Part shown: positions 8,637 through 17,592 of the stretch, piece after piece | Numbering within the stretch: position 1 is the stretch's first letter | Layout of the letters: every line of letters starts with the position of its first letter | Source: JAGVPT01 sp964439265 | GTDB taxonomy: Bacteria; Bacteroidota; Ignavibacteria; UBA10030; UBA8401 | DNA: 64,000 nt | Direction: 5' to 3' | NCBI GenBank assembly: GCA_964439265.1 | Contig: CAYTOA010000011.1 | Span: 1-64,000, forward strand | Notes under the pieces: model-generated | The model's input: the letters and a program-made list of their open reading frames with translations, nothing else | Told to the model about the DNA's origin: nothing | Database searches by the model: none | Translations under genes and position numbers: made by a program

Positions 8637-9500
8637 ATGCATCAATCTGCTCTGGTTGAAGTCGATGGGCTTGTCGACCCCATGGTGCCGCAACTGCACT
8701 CCATCAGGCGAATTGTGTGGGAGACGGACGACACGTTCACGCTGCAGCTCGAGAACACCGGCCGCGATGCGGCGGAGTTCTCCTTCTTGCCCGGACAGTT
8801 CAATATGTTGTACGTTTTCGGGATGGGCGAGTCGGCAATCTCCATCAGTTCCGATCCGGCGAAGCCGAATGCACTCGCTCACACGATCCACCGCGTTGGA
8901 ACAGTGACCACGGCTCTGTCGCTACTGAAGCGCGGCGATGTCATCGGACTAAGAGGACCGTTCGGGAGTAACTGGCCGATCGAAAAAGCGAACGGCTTGG
9001 ATGTCTGTATCGTCGCCGGCGGTATCGGCCTCGCGCCCCTCCGGCCGGTGCTCTACTCCCTCTTTCGGAGGCGGAGAGATTACGGGCGGGTGTTGCTGCT
9101 CTATGGTGCCCGGAGTCCGCTTGATCTACTTTATAGAGTAGAGCTCGAACAATGGAGTAAACAATACGACGTTGAAGTGTTGGTAACTGTTGACCGGAGC
9201 GACTCGACTTGGAAAGGCTATATCGGCGTCGTACCGAATCTCTTCTCGTATATCAAACTCGACGCACGAGCAACAATGGCGATGGTCTGCGGCCCCGAAG
9301 TGATGATGCAGTACACCATTGCTGAGGTCTTGCGGTGTGGAGTCCCCCCGGAACAGATCTATTTGTCGATGGAGCGTAACATGAAGTGCGCTGTCGGTTT
9401 CTGCGGCCACTGTCAGTACGGATCGAAATTCATCTGCAAAGATGGGCCGGTGTTTGCCCTGCCTCAAATCAGCGAATTCTTTGGAAAGAAGGAAATTTAA
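8637..9500 (+). CDS. hydG: Group 3b hydrogenase FAD/NAD(P)-binding subunit (gamma)
   Basis: 287 residues with strong GGAGG before ATG 8637. A ferredoxin-reductase-like FAD domain (about residues 15-110, with ESAISISSDP) precedes an NAD(P)-binding domain (VAGGIGLAPLRP near residue 125). A C-terminal [2Fe-2S] motif of the dihydroorotate dehydrogenase electron-transfer type follows (CAVGFCGHCQYG...C). It exchanges electrons between the Fe-S chain and NAD(P)H. Order beta, cNMP, gamma, delta, alpha is a known layout for group 3b hydrogenases. Confidence 0.9.
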   Translation: MHQSALVEVDGLVDPMVPQLHSIRRIVWETDDTFTLQLENTGRDAAEFSFLPGQFNMLYVFGMGESAISISSDPAKPNALAHTIHRVGTVTTALSLLKRGDVIGLRGPFGSNWPIEKANGLDVCIVAGGIGLAPLRPVLYSLFRRRRDYGRVLLLYGARSPLDLLYRVELEQWSKQYDVEVLVTVDRSDSTWKGYIGVVPNLFSYIKLDARATMAMVCGPEVMMQYTIAEVLRCGVPPEQIYLSMERNMKCAVGFCGHCQYGSKFICKDGPVFALPQISEFFGKKEI

Positions 9501-9501
9501 C

Positions 9502-10275
9502 ATGAATGCCCGCAAGCCCAAAGTCGCGATATACAAGTTCGCCTCGTGTGACGGATGCCAGCTTTCGCTCCTCGACGCGGAGGACGAACTGCTGGCTGTT
9601 GCCGGCGCGATCGAACTTTCATACTTCCCGGAAGCCAGCCGCAAATTTATCCGGGGACCATATGACCTGGGCGTCGTCGAGGGAAGTGTTACGACGCCGC
9701 ACGATGTGGAGCGTATTCGCGCGATCAGAAAGGAATGCCGTACGCTTATCACGATCGGTGCCTGCGCGACTGCGGGGGGGATCCAGGCGTTACGGAACTG
9801 GAAAGATGTGAAGGAATTCGCGCGGATTGTCTACGCGAACCCGGAATACATAACAGCTCTCGACCGGTCGCTTCCGATCGGATCGTTTGTCCACGTCGAT
9901 TTTGAACTTCGCGGCTGCCCGATCAACAAGTATCAGCTTATCGAGGTGATCGTCGCCTACCTCCACAAAAGAAAACCGAATATTCCGTCGCACAGTGTCT
10001 GCATGGAATGTAAGATGAAGGGGAACGTTTGCGTGATGGTGGCGAACGGCATGCCGTGTCTCGGTCCGGTGACGCAAGTTGGGTGCGGTGCGTTGTGCCC
10101 GTCGTTCCGTCGGGGGTGCTACGGATGTTTTGGCCCGATGGACAGTGCCAATACCTCTTCCCTCGGCAGGCGATTTGTGGAAACGGGTTCGACAGAAGAA
10201 GATATAAAACTCGTGTTCCGCAATTTCAATGCATACGCGGAAGCGTTCAGAAGGGAGAGCGACTCCCATGAATGA
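9502..10275 (+). CDS. hydD: Group 3b hydrogenase small subunit (delta)
   Basis: 257 residues from ATG 9502, one base after the stop of hydG; an upstream in-frame ATG at 9442 lies inside hydG and is not favoured. The proximal [4Fe-4S] ligands appear as SCDGCQLSLLD near the N terminus, GACAT and RGCP. Extra Cys groups (CMECKMKGNVC and GCGALCPSFRRGCYGC) fit the medial and distal clusters. It carries electrons from the NiFe site in HydA towards HydB/HydG. Its last 8 bases overlap hydA, suggesting translational coupling. Confidence 0.92.
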   Translation: MNARKPKVAIYKFASCDGCQLSLLDAEDELLAVAGAIELSYFPEASRKFIRGPYDLGVVEGSVTTPHDVERIRAIRKECRTLITIGACATAGGIQALRNWKDVKEFARIVYANPEYITALDRSLPIGSFVHVDFELRGCPINKYQLIEVIVAYLHKRKPNIPSHSVCMECKMKGNVCVMVANGMPCLGPVTQVGCGALCPSFRRGCYGCFGPMDSANTSSLGRRFVETGSTEEDIKLVFRNFNAYAEAFRRESDSHE

Positions 10276-11554
10276 TAAAACGATTAAGGTCGATTATCTT
10301 GCCCGGGTTGAGGGGGAAGGTTCGGTCTACGTGAAGATCAAGAATAACGAAGTAGCGGACGTGAAATTCAAGGTGTTCGAGCCGCCTCGTTTTTTTGAGG
10401 CGTTCTTGCGGGGACGGAAGTTTTCCGAAGCGCCGGATATCACTTCGCGGATTTGCGGGATCTGCCCCGTCGCATACCAAATGAGCTCAGTCCATGCGAT
10501 CGAAAACGCTTTCGGCGTAACTGTTGATGGACAACTGCGCGACCTTCGCCGCCTGCTGTACTGCGGGGAGTGGATCGAGAGTCATGTGCTGCACGCCTAT
10601 CTGCTCCACGCTCCCGATTTTCTCGGCTTCGAGGATGTTCTGGAATTGGCCAGAGACCATGCCGCTGTTGTACAGCAGGCGTTGAAGATGAAAAAGGTCG
10701 GTAACGATCTTGTTGCTGTGTTGGGCGGCAGGGAAATTCATCCGATCAATGTGCGGGTCGGCGGTTTCTATCGCGTTCCATCGAAGAAAGAACTCCTTCC
10801 GATCCTCGAGAGATTGAAATGGCTGCGCGATGCGTCGATCGAGATGGTGCGCTGGAGCGCTGCGCTCCCGTTCCCGGAGTTTGAATATGACTACGAGTTT
10901 GTCGCGCTGACTCATCCTCTTGAATATCCTTTCAATGAAGGACGTTTGATCTCGAACAAGGGGCTCGACATCAACGTCAAAGAATACGAGTTCTATTTCC
11001 ATGAGGAACATGTCGCATATTCGAATGCGCTCCAGTCGATGTTGAAGGAACGGGGAGTCTATCATGTCGGTCCTCTGGCCCGGTACAACTTGAATTTTGA
11101 AAAACTCACGCCGACCGTGAAAGAACTGGCGCGCGAGATTCATTTCCTCCCAATCGTCCGAAATCCGTTTAAGAGTATCGTGGCGAGATCTCTCGAAACG
11201 CTGTATGCCTGCGAGGAGGCTCTGCGCATCATTGAACAGTACGAGGAGCCTCAAAGACCTGCCGTCGACGTTGCGCCGAAGCCCGGGCTCGGTTTCGGCT
11301 GCACCGAAGCGCCACGGGGAATATTGTACCACCGTTACCGGATCGGCGAGAACGGGATGATCACCGACGCCAGGATCGTTCCGCCAACGTCGCAGAACCA
11401 GCGCTCCATTGAGCTCGACCTTCGCAACGTTGTTGCCAAGAACATCTCGATGTCGAAAGAACAACTAACGTGGCTCTGCGAACAAAGCGTCCGTAATTAT
11501 GATCCCTGTATTTCCTGCGCGACGCATTTTGTCAGCGTGGAATTCGAAAAATAA
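10268..11554 (+). CDS. hydA: Group 3b [NiFe]-hydrogenase large subunit (alpha)
   Basis: 428 residues, catalytic NiFe(CN)2CO subunit. Start ATG 10268 overlaps hydD and is placed at the conserved MNDKTIKVDYLARVEGEG. The L1 motif RICGICP is near residue 62, and the C-terminal L2 motif DPCISCATH is followed by eight residues (FVSVEFEK). In group 3b enzymes the tail after the last His is removed by a dedicated endopeptidase, and such a gene lies 186 bases downstream. All four Cys ligands are present, so the enzyme looks functional. Likely direction is reversible H2/NADPH (family knowledge). Confidence 0.93.
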   Translation: MNDKTIKVDYLARVEGEGSVYVKIKNNEVADVKFKVFEPPRFFEAFLRGRKFSEAPDITSRICGICPVAYQMSSVHAIENAFGVTVDGQLRDLRRLLYCGEWIESHVLHAYLLHAPDFLGFEDVLELARDHAAVVQQALKMKKVGNDLVAVLGGREIHPINVRVGGFYRVPSKKELLPILERLKWLRDASIEMVRWSAALPFPEFEYDYEFVALTHPLEYPFNEGRLISNKGLDINVKEYEFYFHEEHVAYSNALQSMLKERGVYHVGPLARYNLNFEKLTPTVKELAREIHFLPIVRNPFKSIVARSLETLYACEEALRIIEQYEEPQRPAVDVAPKPGLGFGCTEAPRGILYHRYRIGENGMITDARIVPPTSQNQRSIELDLRNVVAKNISMSKEQLTWLCEQSVRNYDPCISCATHFVSVEFEK

Positions 11555-11640
11555 TATCGGGGGGTGACCGAAGCACCAAATTTCAAAGAACGGAAACGTG
11601 ATGGATTTCTCGCACTCTCCGCCACGATCATCGATTCGTA

Positions 11641-11700
11641 AAGAACACCAAGCGGCGATAAAGGGGCGAAAGCTCCGCAGTATCGCGTCTTGGTGTTCTT
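11641..11700 (+). ncRNA. Three-tier hairpin with GNRA-type tetraloop
   Basis: Outer arms AAGAACACCAAG (11641-11652) and CTTGGTGTTCTT (11689-11700) pair perfectly over 12 bp. GCGATA (11655-11660) pairs with TATCGC (11681-11686). GGGGC (11663-11667) pairs with GCTCC (11672-11676, one G-U) around the loop GAAA. The whole is a 23-bp stem with small internal loops, and no T-tract follows. It lies between hydA and the protease gene. It may be an mRNA-stabilising or processing element that sets the ratio of the two products, or a member of a dispersed repeat family. Confidence 0.6.
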
Positions 11701-11739
11701 ATTTATGGATCGAGGTGATAGTCCGGATAAGGAAGCACG

Positions 11740-12225
11740 ATGAAAAAGACGGATTCATCGATACTGGTGATAGGGATTGGAAATGAGTTTCGGTCGGATG
11801 ATGGCGTCGGTATTCTTGTCGCCCATGCTATAGCTGACAGAAATCTTCCGGGCGTCGATGTGATCGAGCAATCCGGCGAAGGGAGTGCGTTGATGGATGC
11901 CTGGGGAAAAGCCGACCGTGTTTTCCTGGTGGATGCCGTGTCGTCTGCCGGCTTGCCTGGGGCGGTCTATCGTGTTGACGTTCGGACCGAACCACTGCCG
12001 AATGGACTTCACTTGTTTTCGAGTCATGCGTTTGGTGTTGCTCATGCTGTAGAATTGGCGCGGCGATTGAGAACTCTGCCGTCAAGCTTGATCCTCTTCG
12101 GAGTGGCGGGGAGGAGTTTTGATTCGGGGAATTATCTATCGCCTGAAATTGAAAGAGCAAAGCTCACAGTGACAAAAATGATGATTGAGGAGATACGTTT
12201 GATTACAGTAAGGAGATCTCCTTGA
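11740..12225 (+). CDS. Hydrogenase maturation endopeptidase (HycI/HyaD family)
   Basis: 161 residues. The N terminus ILVIGIGNEFRSDDGVG carries the conserved G-N-x4-DDG pattern of [NiFe]-hydrogenase C-terminal peptidases, with the first acidic Ni-probing residue in NEF. The second acidic ligand falls in FLVDAV and the His in SSHAFGVAHA. It should cut the tail after DPCISCATH of HydA once nickel is inserted. It is the last gene of the group 3b cluster. A second protease, hoxW, serves the Hox enzyme, as expected because these enzymes are substrate-specific. Confidence 0.88.
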   Translation: MKKTDSSILVIGIGNEFRSDDGVGILVAHAIADRNLPGVDVIEQSGEGSALMDAWGKADRVFLVDAVSSAGLPGAVYRVDVRTEPLPNGLHLFSSHAFGVAHAVELARRLRTLPSSLILFGVAGRSFDSGNYLSPEIERAKLTVTKMMIEEIRLITVRRSP

Positions 12226-12581
12226 GATGTCTTGTGATGCAACGATGGATCGTTAAGAGCTGCAGGTTCATCGTACGATAATGTATATTTTCTCAATGTT
12301 GATTAATTCTTCGGCCACATAGATGGATTTTCGCAGAAAATGGAGTATTCAAATCTCAGAAGTGGGAAATGCAATTTCGATTCCTGTCAGAAATTGCGCT
12401 TTGGTCAAATATTTCTGGTATGATGCTTGCGTTTAGCTCTCGTGATTTGATACTGCTTCTAATGCGGCTTTATGTGGCATGGGTTTGAGGGCTAGAAGAA
12501 TTACCTCCTCAATGCTTTTGTCTACGCTGAGATACTCTCCCGCGGAAGTTTTTCGTCGCAACCAAAACATTCTTGAATTTC
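12226..12581. other. Intergenic region before hoxE
   Basis: About 350 bases without a credible gene. The best promoter candidate is TTGCGC (12394-12399), 19 bases, then TATGAT (12419-12424) preceded by TGG as an extended -10. The spacer is long and support is weak. No terminator hairpin with a T-tract was found after the protease gene. Confidence 0.35.
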
Positions 12582-13106
12582 ATGTCTCAACAAACTACAA
12601 CTGCCAAGAACGCACATCCAAGCGGCGACAATCGATTTAAGCTGCTTGACCGTTCCATCACAAAAAATCATTCCCGCGGAGACGCACTCATCGAAGTGCT
12701 GCATGCCGCGCAGGGAATTTTTGGATTTCTTGAAAACGACCTTCTGGTGTACATCTCCCGCTCCCTGAAATTACCACTCAGTACGGTGTTCGGGGTGGCG
12801 ACGTTTTATCACTTCTTCAGATTGAAGCCAAAGGGCGAACACACGTTCGTCCTTTGCATGGGAACCGCCTGCTACGTCAAGGGGGCGTCTGGAATCCAAA
12901 AAGCAGTTGAAGATCACTGCAAATGCAAGCTTGGAGAAACGACAGCCGACAACAAGATATCTCTTATTCAGGCGCGGTGTGTTGGTTCGTGCGGTCTTGC
13001 TCCGGTCGCAGTGCTTGACGACAATGTTGCAGGAAAACTGACGCCGGAACATGCGGTAGAGCGGATCAAGCAATGGCAGTTAGTAACCGAACAGGTGACG
13101 GCATGA
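12582..13106 (+). CDS. hoxE: NAD-linked hydrogenase subunit HoxE
   Basis: 174 residues from ATG 12582; a TTG three codons upstream is an unlikely start. NuoE-like thioredoxin-fold protein with a [2Fe-2S] site of form Cx4C...Cx3C: Cys92, 97, 133 and 137 (LCMGTAC and ARCVGSCGLAP). With HoxF and HoxU it makes the diaphorase part of the group 3d hydrogenase. The stop overlaps the HoxF start (ATGA), so the two are coupled. HoxE is present in the five-subunit HoxEFUYH type, as in cyanobacteria, and missing from the Ralstonia HoxFUYH type. Confidence 0.93.
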   Translation: MSQQTTTAKNAHPSGDNRFKLLDRSITKNHSRGDALIEVLHAAQGIFGFLENDLLVYISRSLKLPLSTVFGVATFYHFFRLKPKGEHTFVLCMGTACYVKGASGIQKAVEDHCKCKLGETTADNKISLIQARCVGSCGLAPVAVLDDNVAGKLTPEHAVERIKQWQLVTEQVTA

Positions 13107-14755
13107 CAATAGAAGATCTCCATGAATTGGCAGAAAAAGAAAGAACACGGCAGCAGGATCGTAAGAACCGAATAATGTATTGTTCGGCGGCCGGCTGCAA
13201 TTCGTGCGGCGCGGATGCCACGAAGGCTGCGCTCACAAAATCGTTAAAAGAAAATGGGCTCGATGGGAATTGCGAAGTTCTCGGGACGGGATGTATGGGA
13301 TTATGCGGTGAAGGGCCGCTCGTCAAACTTCAGTCGGACGATACGCTGTATCAACGCGTTGACGAAGGAGCCGCAAAGAGAATTGTGGAAGAGCATATTC
13401 TCAAAGGAACAAAAGTTAAAGAGAACCTCGTCGATACAACCTCGCCGTTCTTTTCATCTCAACTGAAAATTGTTCTTGAAAACTGCGGCAAAATAAACGC
13501 TGAAAGCATCGAAGAGTACATCGCCGTCGGAGGCTACGACGCACTTGCAAAGGCTCTCACCGAGCTCCAGCCGACCGAAGTGATAGAAGAAATCAGGAAG
13601 AGCGGGCTGCGCGGCAGAGGGGGCGCCGGTTATCCCACGGGATTAAAATGGGGAATCGTCCACAAGTCGAAAAGCGAACAGAAATACGTCATCTGCAACG
13701 CCGATGAAGGAGACCCGGGTGCATTCATGGACCGGAGTGTTCTCGAGGGCGATCCCCACAGAATTCTTGAAGGGATGGCAATTGCTGGCTATGCCATCGG
13801 CGCGAATCAGGGTTTTATTTACATCCGCGCAGAGTACCCTCTTGCGATCGAGCGGTTAAAACTCGCCATTAAACAGGCCGAGCGTCACGGCCTTCTCGGA
13901 AACAGAATTTTTGAGTCTCAGTTTAATTTTAGGATAGATTTACGTATCGGCGCGGGAGCGTTTGTCTGCGGCGAAGAAACAGCGCTGCTTCGGTCAATCG
14001 AAGGACGCAGGGGCAGACCCAGACCCCGGCCTCCATACCCGTCGGAGAGAGGCTTATGGGGGATGCCTACCCTTATCAATAATGTCGAGACGTATGCGAA
14101 CATCGCTCCGATCATTGTTCGCGGAAGCGCGTGGTTTGCATCCATCGGCACGCCAAAGAGTGCGGGCACAAAGGTGTTTGCTCTCGCGGGAAATATCAAG
14201 AACACCGGGCTGATCGAAGTTCCCATGGGCATCCCGCTCCGCAAAGTGATCTTTGACATCGGCGGCGGAACGCTGGATGGTACCGAATTCAAAGCAGCCC
14301 AAACCGGCGGACCATCGGGAGGATGTATCCCGAAAGAATATTTGGACCTGCCGGTTGACTACGAGTCACTTGCGACCGTCGGCTCTATCATGGGAAGCGG
14401 CGGAATGATCGTGATGGATTCGACGTCGAACATGGTCGAAGTCGCGAAATATTTTATGGAGTTTTGCAAAGACGAATCGTGCGGCAAATGTATTCCGTGC
14501 CGTGTGGGGACGGTGCATATTCACGGATTGCTCGACAAGATCTCCAAAGGTGAGGCAACAAAGGAAGATGTTGCATTGCTCGAAGAGCTTTGTGCAATGG
14601 TTATGAAAACGAGTTTGTGCGGACTGGGACAAAATGCCCCAAATCCGGTTATCTCCACGCTCCGGTACTTTCACCAGGAATATGACCGCGTGCTCACCGA
14701 ACCGGTAACATTCGTTTCTTCTTCGGCTGCAAAAGGCGAAAGCATTCACAAGTAA
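13103..14755 (+). CDS. hoxF: NAD-linked hydrogenase diaphorase subunit HoxF
   Basis: 550 residues from ATG 13103, which shares ATGA with the hoxE stop; the upstream ATG at 13073 lies inside hoxE. An N-terminal thioredoxin-like [2Fe-2S] domain (CSAAGCNSCGAD, then LGTGCMGLCGEGP) is followed by the NuoF-like FMN/NADH domain. Motifs seen are GRGGAGYPTGLKWG, GDPGAFMDRSVLEGDP and ESCGKCIPCRVGT, the last with three Cys of the [4Fe-4S] cluster and a fourth in MKTSLCGLG. It oxidises or reduces NAD(H) and passes electrons to HoxU and HoxYH. Length fits the family. Confidence 0.93.
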   Translation: MTIEDLHELAEKERTRQQDRKNRIMYCSAAGCNSCGADATKAALTKSLKENGLDGNCEVLGTGCMGLCGEGPLVKLQSDDTLYQRVDEGAAKRIVEEHILKGTKVKENLVDTTSPFFSSQLKIVLENCGKINAESIEEYIAVGGYDALAKALTELQPTEVIEEIRKSGLRGRGGAGYPTGLKWGIVHKSKSEQKYVICNADEGDPGAFMDRSVLEGDPHRILEGMAIAGYAIGANQGFIYIRAEYPLAIERLKLAIKQAERHGLLGNRIFESQFNFRIDLRIGAGAFVCGEETALLRSIEGRRGRPRPRPPYPSERGLWGMPTLINNVETYANIAPIIVRGSAWFASIGTPKSAGTKVFALAGNIKNTGLIEVPMGIPLRKVIFDIGGGTLDGTEFKAAQTGGPSGGCIPKEYLDLPVDYESLATVGSIMGSGGMIVMDSTSNMVEVAKYFMEFCKDESCGKCIPCRVGTVHIHGLLDKISKGEATKEDVALLEELCAMVMKTSLCGLGQNAPNPVISTLRYFHQEYDRVLTEPVTFVSSSAAKGESIHK

Positions 14756-14767
14756 CAGGAATTTTTC

Positions 14768-15502
14768 ATGGCAATTATCACATTAACGATTGACGGCGAA
14801 CAACTGAGCGCTAACGACAGCGACTCGATCCTCACCATCGCCCGCCTGCATAAGATCCATATCCCGACGCTGTGTCACCTTGACGGACTGTCGGATGTCG
14901 GAGCATGCCGCTTGTGCCTGGTCGAGATTGAAGGATCTGCCAAGCTGTTTCCGGCGTGCACAACCCGGCCGCAAGAGGGAATGATCGTTCGGACGACTTC
15001 TGAGGCACTAAAGAAATACCGCCGCACAATCATCGAGCTTCTCGCGTCAGAAGGCAACCACCAATGCGCCGTGTGTGTCGTCAACGGCAATTGCGAACTG
15101 CAGAATCTTGCGTACGAAACAGGCCTCACGTATGTCCGTTTCCCGTACCTCTATCCGAACAAGTCGCTTGATGCGTCCCACAAGGACTTCGTCATCGACC
15201 GTAACCGATGCATCCTGTGCACCAGGTGTGTCCGGGTCTGCCACGAGGTCGAAGGAGCGCACGTTTGGGATATTGCCTATCGCGGAGTCAGCTGTGAAAT
15301 CATTGCGGGATTGAATCAACCCTGGGGCGAAGTGGACGCTTGCACTTCGTGCGGAAAGTGCGTCCTGGTCTGCCCAACCGGCGCCTTGTTCGAAAAGGGA
15401 TCCTCCGTTTCTGAAATGAAAAAAGATAGAAATTTCCTCAAGTACATTGTTACCGCTCGTCAGAAAAAAGAATGGATCAACGTTGAAAGCGACGACGAAT
15501 AG
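14768..15502 (+). CDS. hoxU: NAD-linked hydrogenase subunit HoxU
   Basis: 244 residues resembling the N-terminal part of NuoG. A plant-type [2Fe-2S] domain comes first (CHLDGLSDVGACRLCLVE plus a later Cys). A His/Cys-ligated cluster region follows (HQCAVCVVNGNC), then two [4Fe-4S] motifs (CILCTRCVRVC and CTSCGKCVLVCP). It wires HoxEF to the HoxY small subunit. It is spaced 12 bases after hoxF. Confidence 0.93.
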   Translation: MAIITLTIDGEQLSANDSDSILTIARLHKIHIPTLCHLDGLSDVGACRLCLVEIEGSAKLFPACTTRPQEGMIVRTTSEALKKYRRTIIELLASEGNHQCAVCVVNGNCELQNLAYETGLTYVRFPYLYPNKSLDASHKDFVIDRNRCILCTRCVRVCHEVEGAHVWDIAYRGVSCEIIAGLNQPWGEVDACTSCGKCVLVCPTGALFEKGSSVSEMKKDRNFLKYIVTARQKKEWINVESDDE

Positions 15503-15550
15503 ACGCGCATTTCCTGCGTTACACGAAAATAGAAAAAAGAAAATATTCTT

Positions 15551-16087
15551 ATGAAACCAAAAGTTGCAACAGTGTGGCTCGGCGGATGCTCAGGATGCCA
15601 TATGTCATTTCTCGACCTCGATGAGAGGCTGATCGAGCTGGCCGACAAAATCGAGCTGGTCTATTCTCCCATCGCGGATGTCAAGGAATTTCCGCACGAT
15701 GTCGATGTGACGCTGGTCGAAGGAGCGGTGGCGAACGTGGAGCACGAAGAGTTCGCGAAAATAATCCGCCAGAATTCCAAATGCGTCGTCTCGTTCGGAG
15801 ATTGCGCCGTTACCGGCAACGTGACCGCAATGCGCAACCCTTTCGATCTCGAAAAAGTGCTCAATCGGGCCTATGTTGAACTGGCCGACATCACGCCGCA
15901 GATCCCGCGTGATTATCCGACGATCGCGGAACTCATGCCGAAAGCGCGGCCGCTTCACGAGCTGATCAAGGTTGATGCTTTTCTTCATGGTTGCCCGCCG
16001 ACTGCCGATCAAATCTGGTTTGCGGTGAATGAATTACTCCAGGGAAGGATGCCCGCTTTTTCTCCTCTGTATCTTCGGTTCGGCTAA
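15551..16087 (+). CDS. hoxY: NAD-linked hydrogenase small subunit HoxY
   Basis: 178 residues. The proximal [4Fe-4S] ligands are visible as GGCSGCHMSFLD at the N terminus, SFGDCAVTGN in the middle and HGCPP near the C terminus. The short form without medial and distal clusters is typical of group 3d. Electrons pass between the NiFe centre in HoxH and HoxU. The A-rich 48 bases before it carry no clear Shine-Dalgarno sequence. Confidence 0.93.
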   Translation: MKPKVATVWLGGCSGCHMSFLDLDERLIELADKIELVYSPIADVKEFPHDVDVTLVEGAVANVEHEEFAKIIRQNSKCVVSFGDCAVTGNVTAMRNPFDLEKVLNRAYVELADITPQIPRDYPTIAELMPKARPLHELIKVDAFLHGCPPTADQIWFAVNELLQGRMPAFSPLYLRFG

Positions 16088-16164
16088 GAATTCGCGGCAC
16101 AAGTAAAATGAAATTAAATGATTTGGTGCAGTTTCAAATGAAGGGTAAAGGTTAAAAACAGCGT

Positions 16165-17592
16165 ATGTCTCAGACAATTACAATTTCTCCGGTAACGCGG
16201 ATCGAAGGGCACGCAAAAATCACCATCCATCTCGATGATCAGGGAATCGTTGAAGACGCGCGCTTTCATGTGAATGAGTTCCGTGGCTTTGAAAAGTTTT
16301 GTGAAGGCCGCCTGATGTCGGAAATGGCCGGCATTACTTCGCGCATCTGCGGAATTTGCCCTACAAGCCATCTCATTACGTCGGCAAAGGCCGGCGATGA
16401 CATCCTTGCCATCGATATACCCGAGACCGCAGAGAAATTGCGCCGGATCATCACACTTGCACAATGGATGCAGTCGCACGCTCTCAGCTTCTTCCATCTC
16501 TCATCTCCCGATTATTTGCTTGGCTTCGACGCCGAACCGGGTAAGCGCAATATCTTTGGATTGTTGGATCAGCACAAGGATTTCGCAAAACGGGGGATCC
16601 GTTTGCGAAAATTCGGGCAGGAGATCATTGAAGCGCTGGGCGGGAGAAAAATCCATACACCCTGGGCGGTGGCCGGCGGAGTGCGTGAACCGTTCGAAGC
16701 TTCAAAAAAGGACTATCTGCTCAACTGGATTCCAGAGGCAAAGGAGACGGCGCTTCTCGCCCTCTCGGAGCTGAAAAAAATTCATTCGAAATTCAGCAAG
16801 GACATTCCGAACTTCGGCAACTTCCGTTCGCTCTTTGTCGGACTCGTTGCAAAAGACGGCGGCCTTGAGTACTACGACGGCCTTCTCCGCGTGATGGATG
16901 CCGCCGGCAATACCATCGCCGACAAAATTGACCCGCGCCGGTACCGTGAATTTTTCGGCGAAGCGACGGAGCAATGGTCGTATTTGAAATTTCCGTATTA
17001 CAAACCTCTCGGTTATCCCGATGGGATGTACCGGGTCGGCCCGCTGGCTCGCGTGAACATCTGCGATCATATCGATACGCCGCTGGCGGAAGCTGAACGA
17101 GTGAAGTTCAAAGCGCTCGCGGGCAACAGAGGGGTCGTAAATAATTCGTTCTATTTTCATTACGCCCGTCTTATCGAGCTCCTTTTTTCTGTGGAAAAGG
17201 TCGAGATGCTTCTTAAGGACCCGTCTATTCTTGGCACGCATATTCGCTCCAAAGCAGAGATCAATCGAAACGAAGGCGTCGGCGCGAGCGAAGCTCCTCG
17301 CGGTACGCTCTTCCATCATTACTGGGTCAACGACGACGGCGTAATTCAAAAAGTGAATCTCGTTATCGCCACTGCACAGAATAATCTGGCGATGAATCGA
17401 ACGGTCAAGCAGATCGCCATGAGGTATGTCGACGGGAAGAAAATTACTGAGGGAATATTGAACCGTATCGAAGCGGGTATTCGATGCTACGACCCGTGCT
17501 TGTCCTGTTCAACGCATGCGATCGGCCAGATGCCGCTGCAGGTCCAGCTCATCAACTCGAGCAACGATATCATCGACGAGATACGCAGATGA
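16165..17592 (+). CDS. hoxH: NAD-linked [NiFe]-hydrogenase large subunit HoxH
   Basis: 475 residues. L1 motif RICGICPTSH lies near residue 60 and L2 motif DPCLSCSTH near residue 448. After the last His a tail of about 24 residues remains (begins AIGQMPLQVQ), the expected substrate of HoxW. All four NiFe Cys ligands are present. Its stop overlaps the hoxW start by ATGA. With HoxEFUY it forms a reversible cytoplasmic H2:NAD+ oxidoreductase (family knowledge). Confidence 0.94.
   Translation: MSQTITISPVTRIEGHAKITIHLDDQGIVEDARFHVNEFRGFEKFCEGRLMSEMAGITSRICGICPTSHLITSAKAGDDILAIDIPETAEKLRRIITLAQWMQSHALSFFHLSSPDYLLGFDAEPGKRNIFGLLDQHKDFAKRGIRLRKFGQEIIEALGGRKIHTPWAVAGGVREPFEASKKDYLLNWIPEAKETALLALSELKKIHSKFSKDIPNFGNFRSLFVGLVAKDGGLEYYDGLLRVMDAAGNTIADKIDPRRYREFFGEATEQWSYLKFPYYKPLGYPDGMYRVGPLARVNICDHIDTPLAEAERVKFKALAGNRGVVNNSFYFHYARLIELLFSVEKVEMLLKDPSILGTHIRSKAEINRNEGVGASEAPRGTLFHHYWVNDDGVIQKVNLVIATAQNNLAMNRTVKQIAMRYVDGKKITEGILNRIEAGIRCYDPCLSCSTHAIGQMPLQVQLINSSNDIIDEIRR

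Noticed and set aside
11598..11786. 62-codon frame between hydA and the protease
   Set aside because: It runs through the perfect hairpin at 11641-11700 and overlaps the protease gene; composition follows the hairpin.
12394..12424. TTGCGC/TATGAT promoter of hoxE
   Set aside because: Spacer of 19 bases; recorded only as weak candidate in the gap entry.
13073..13102. Upstream start of hoxF (ATG 13073)
   Set aside because: Would overlap hoxE by 34 bases; ATG 13103 gives the ATGA overlap used elsewhere in these operons.
16088..16164. Possible heptamer array before hoxH
   Set aside because: Only two or three weak units (GGTAAAG, GTTAAAA) fit a 7-bp step; not above chance for an A-rich gap.
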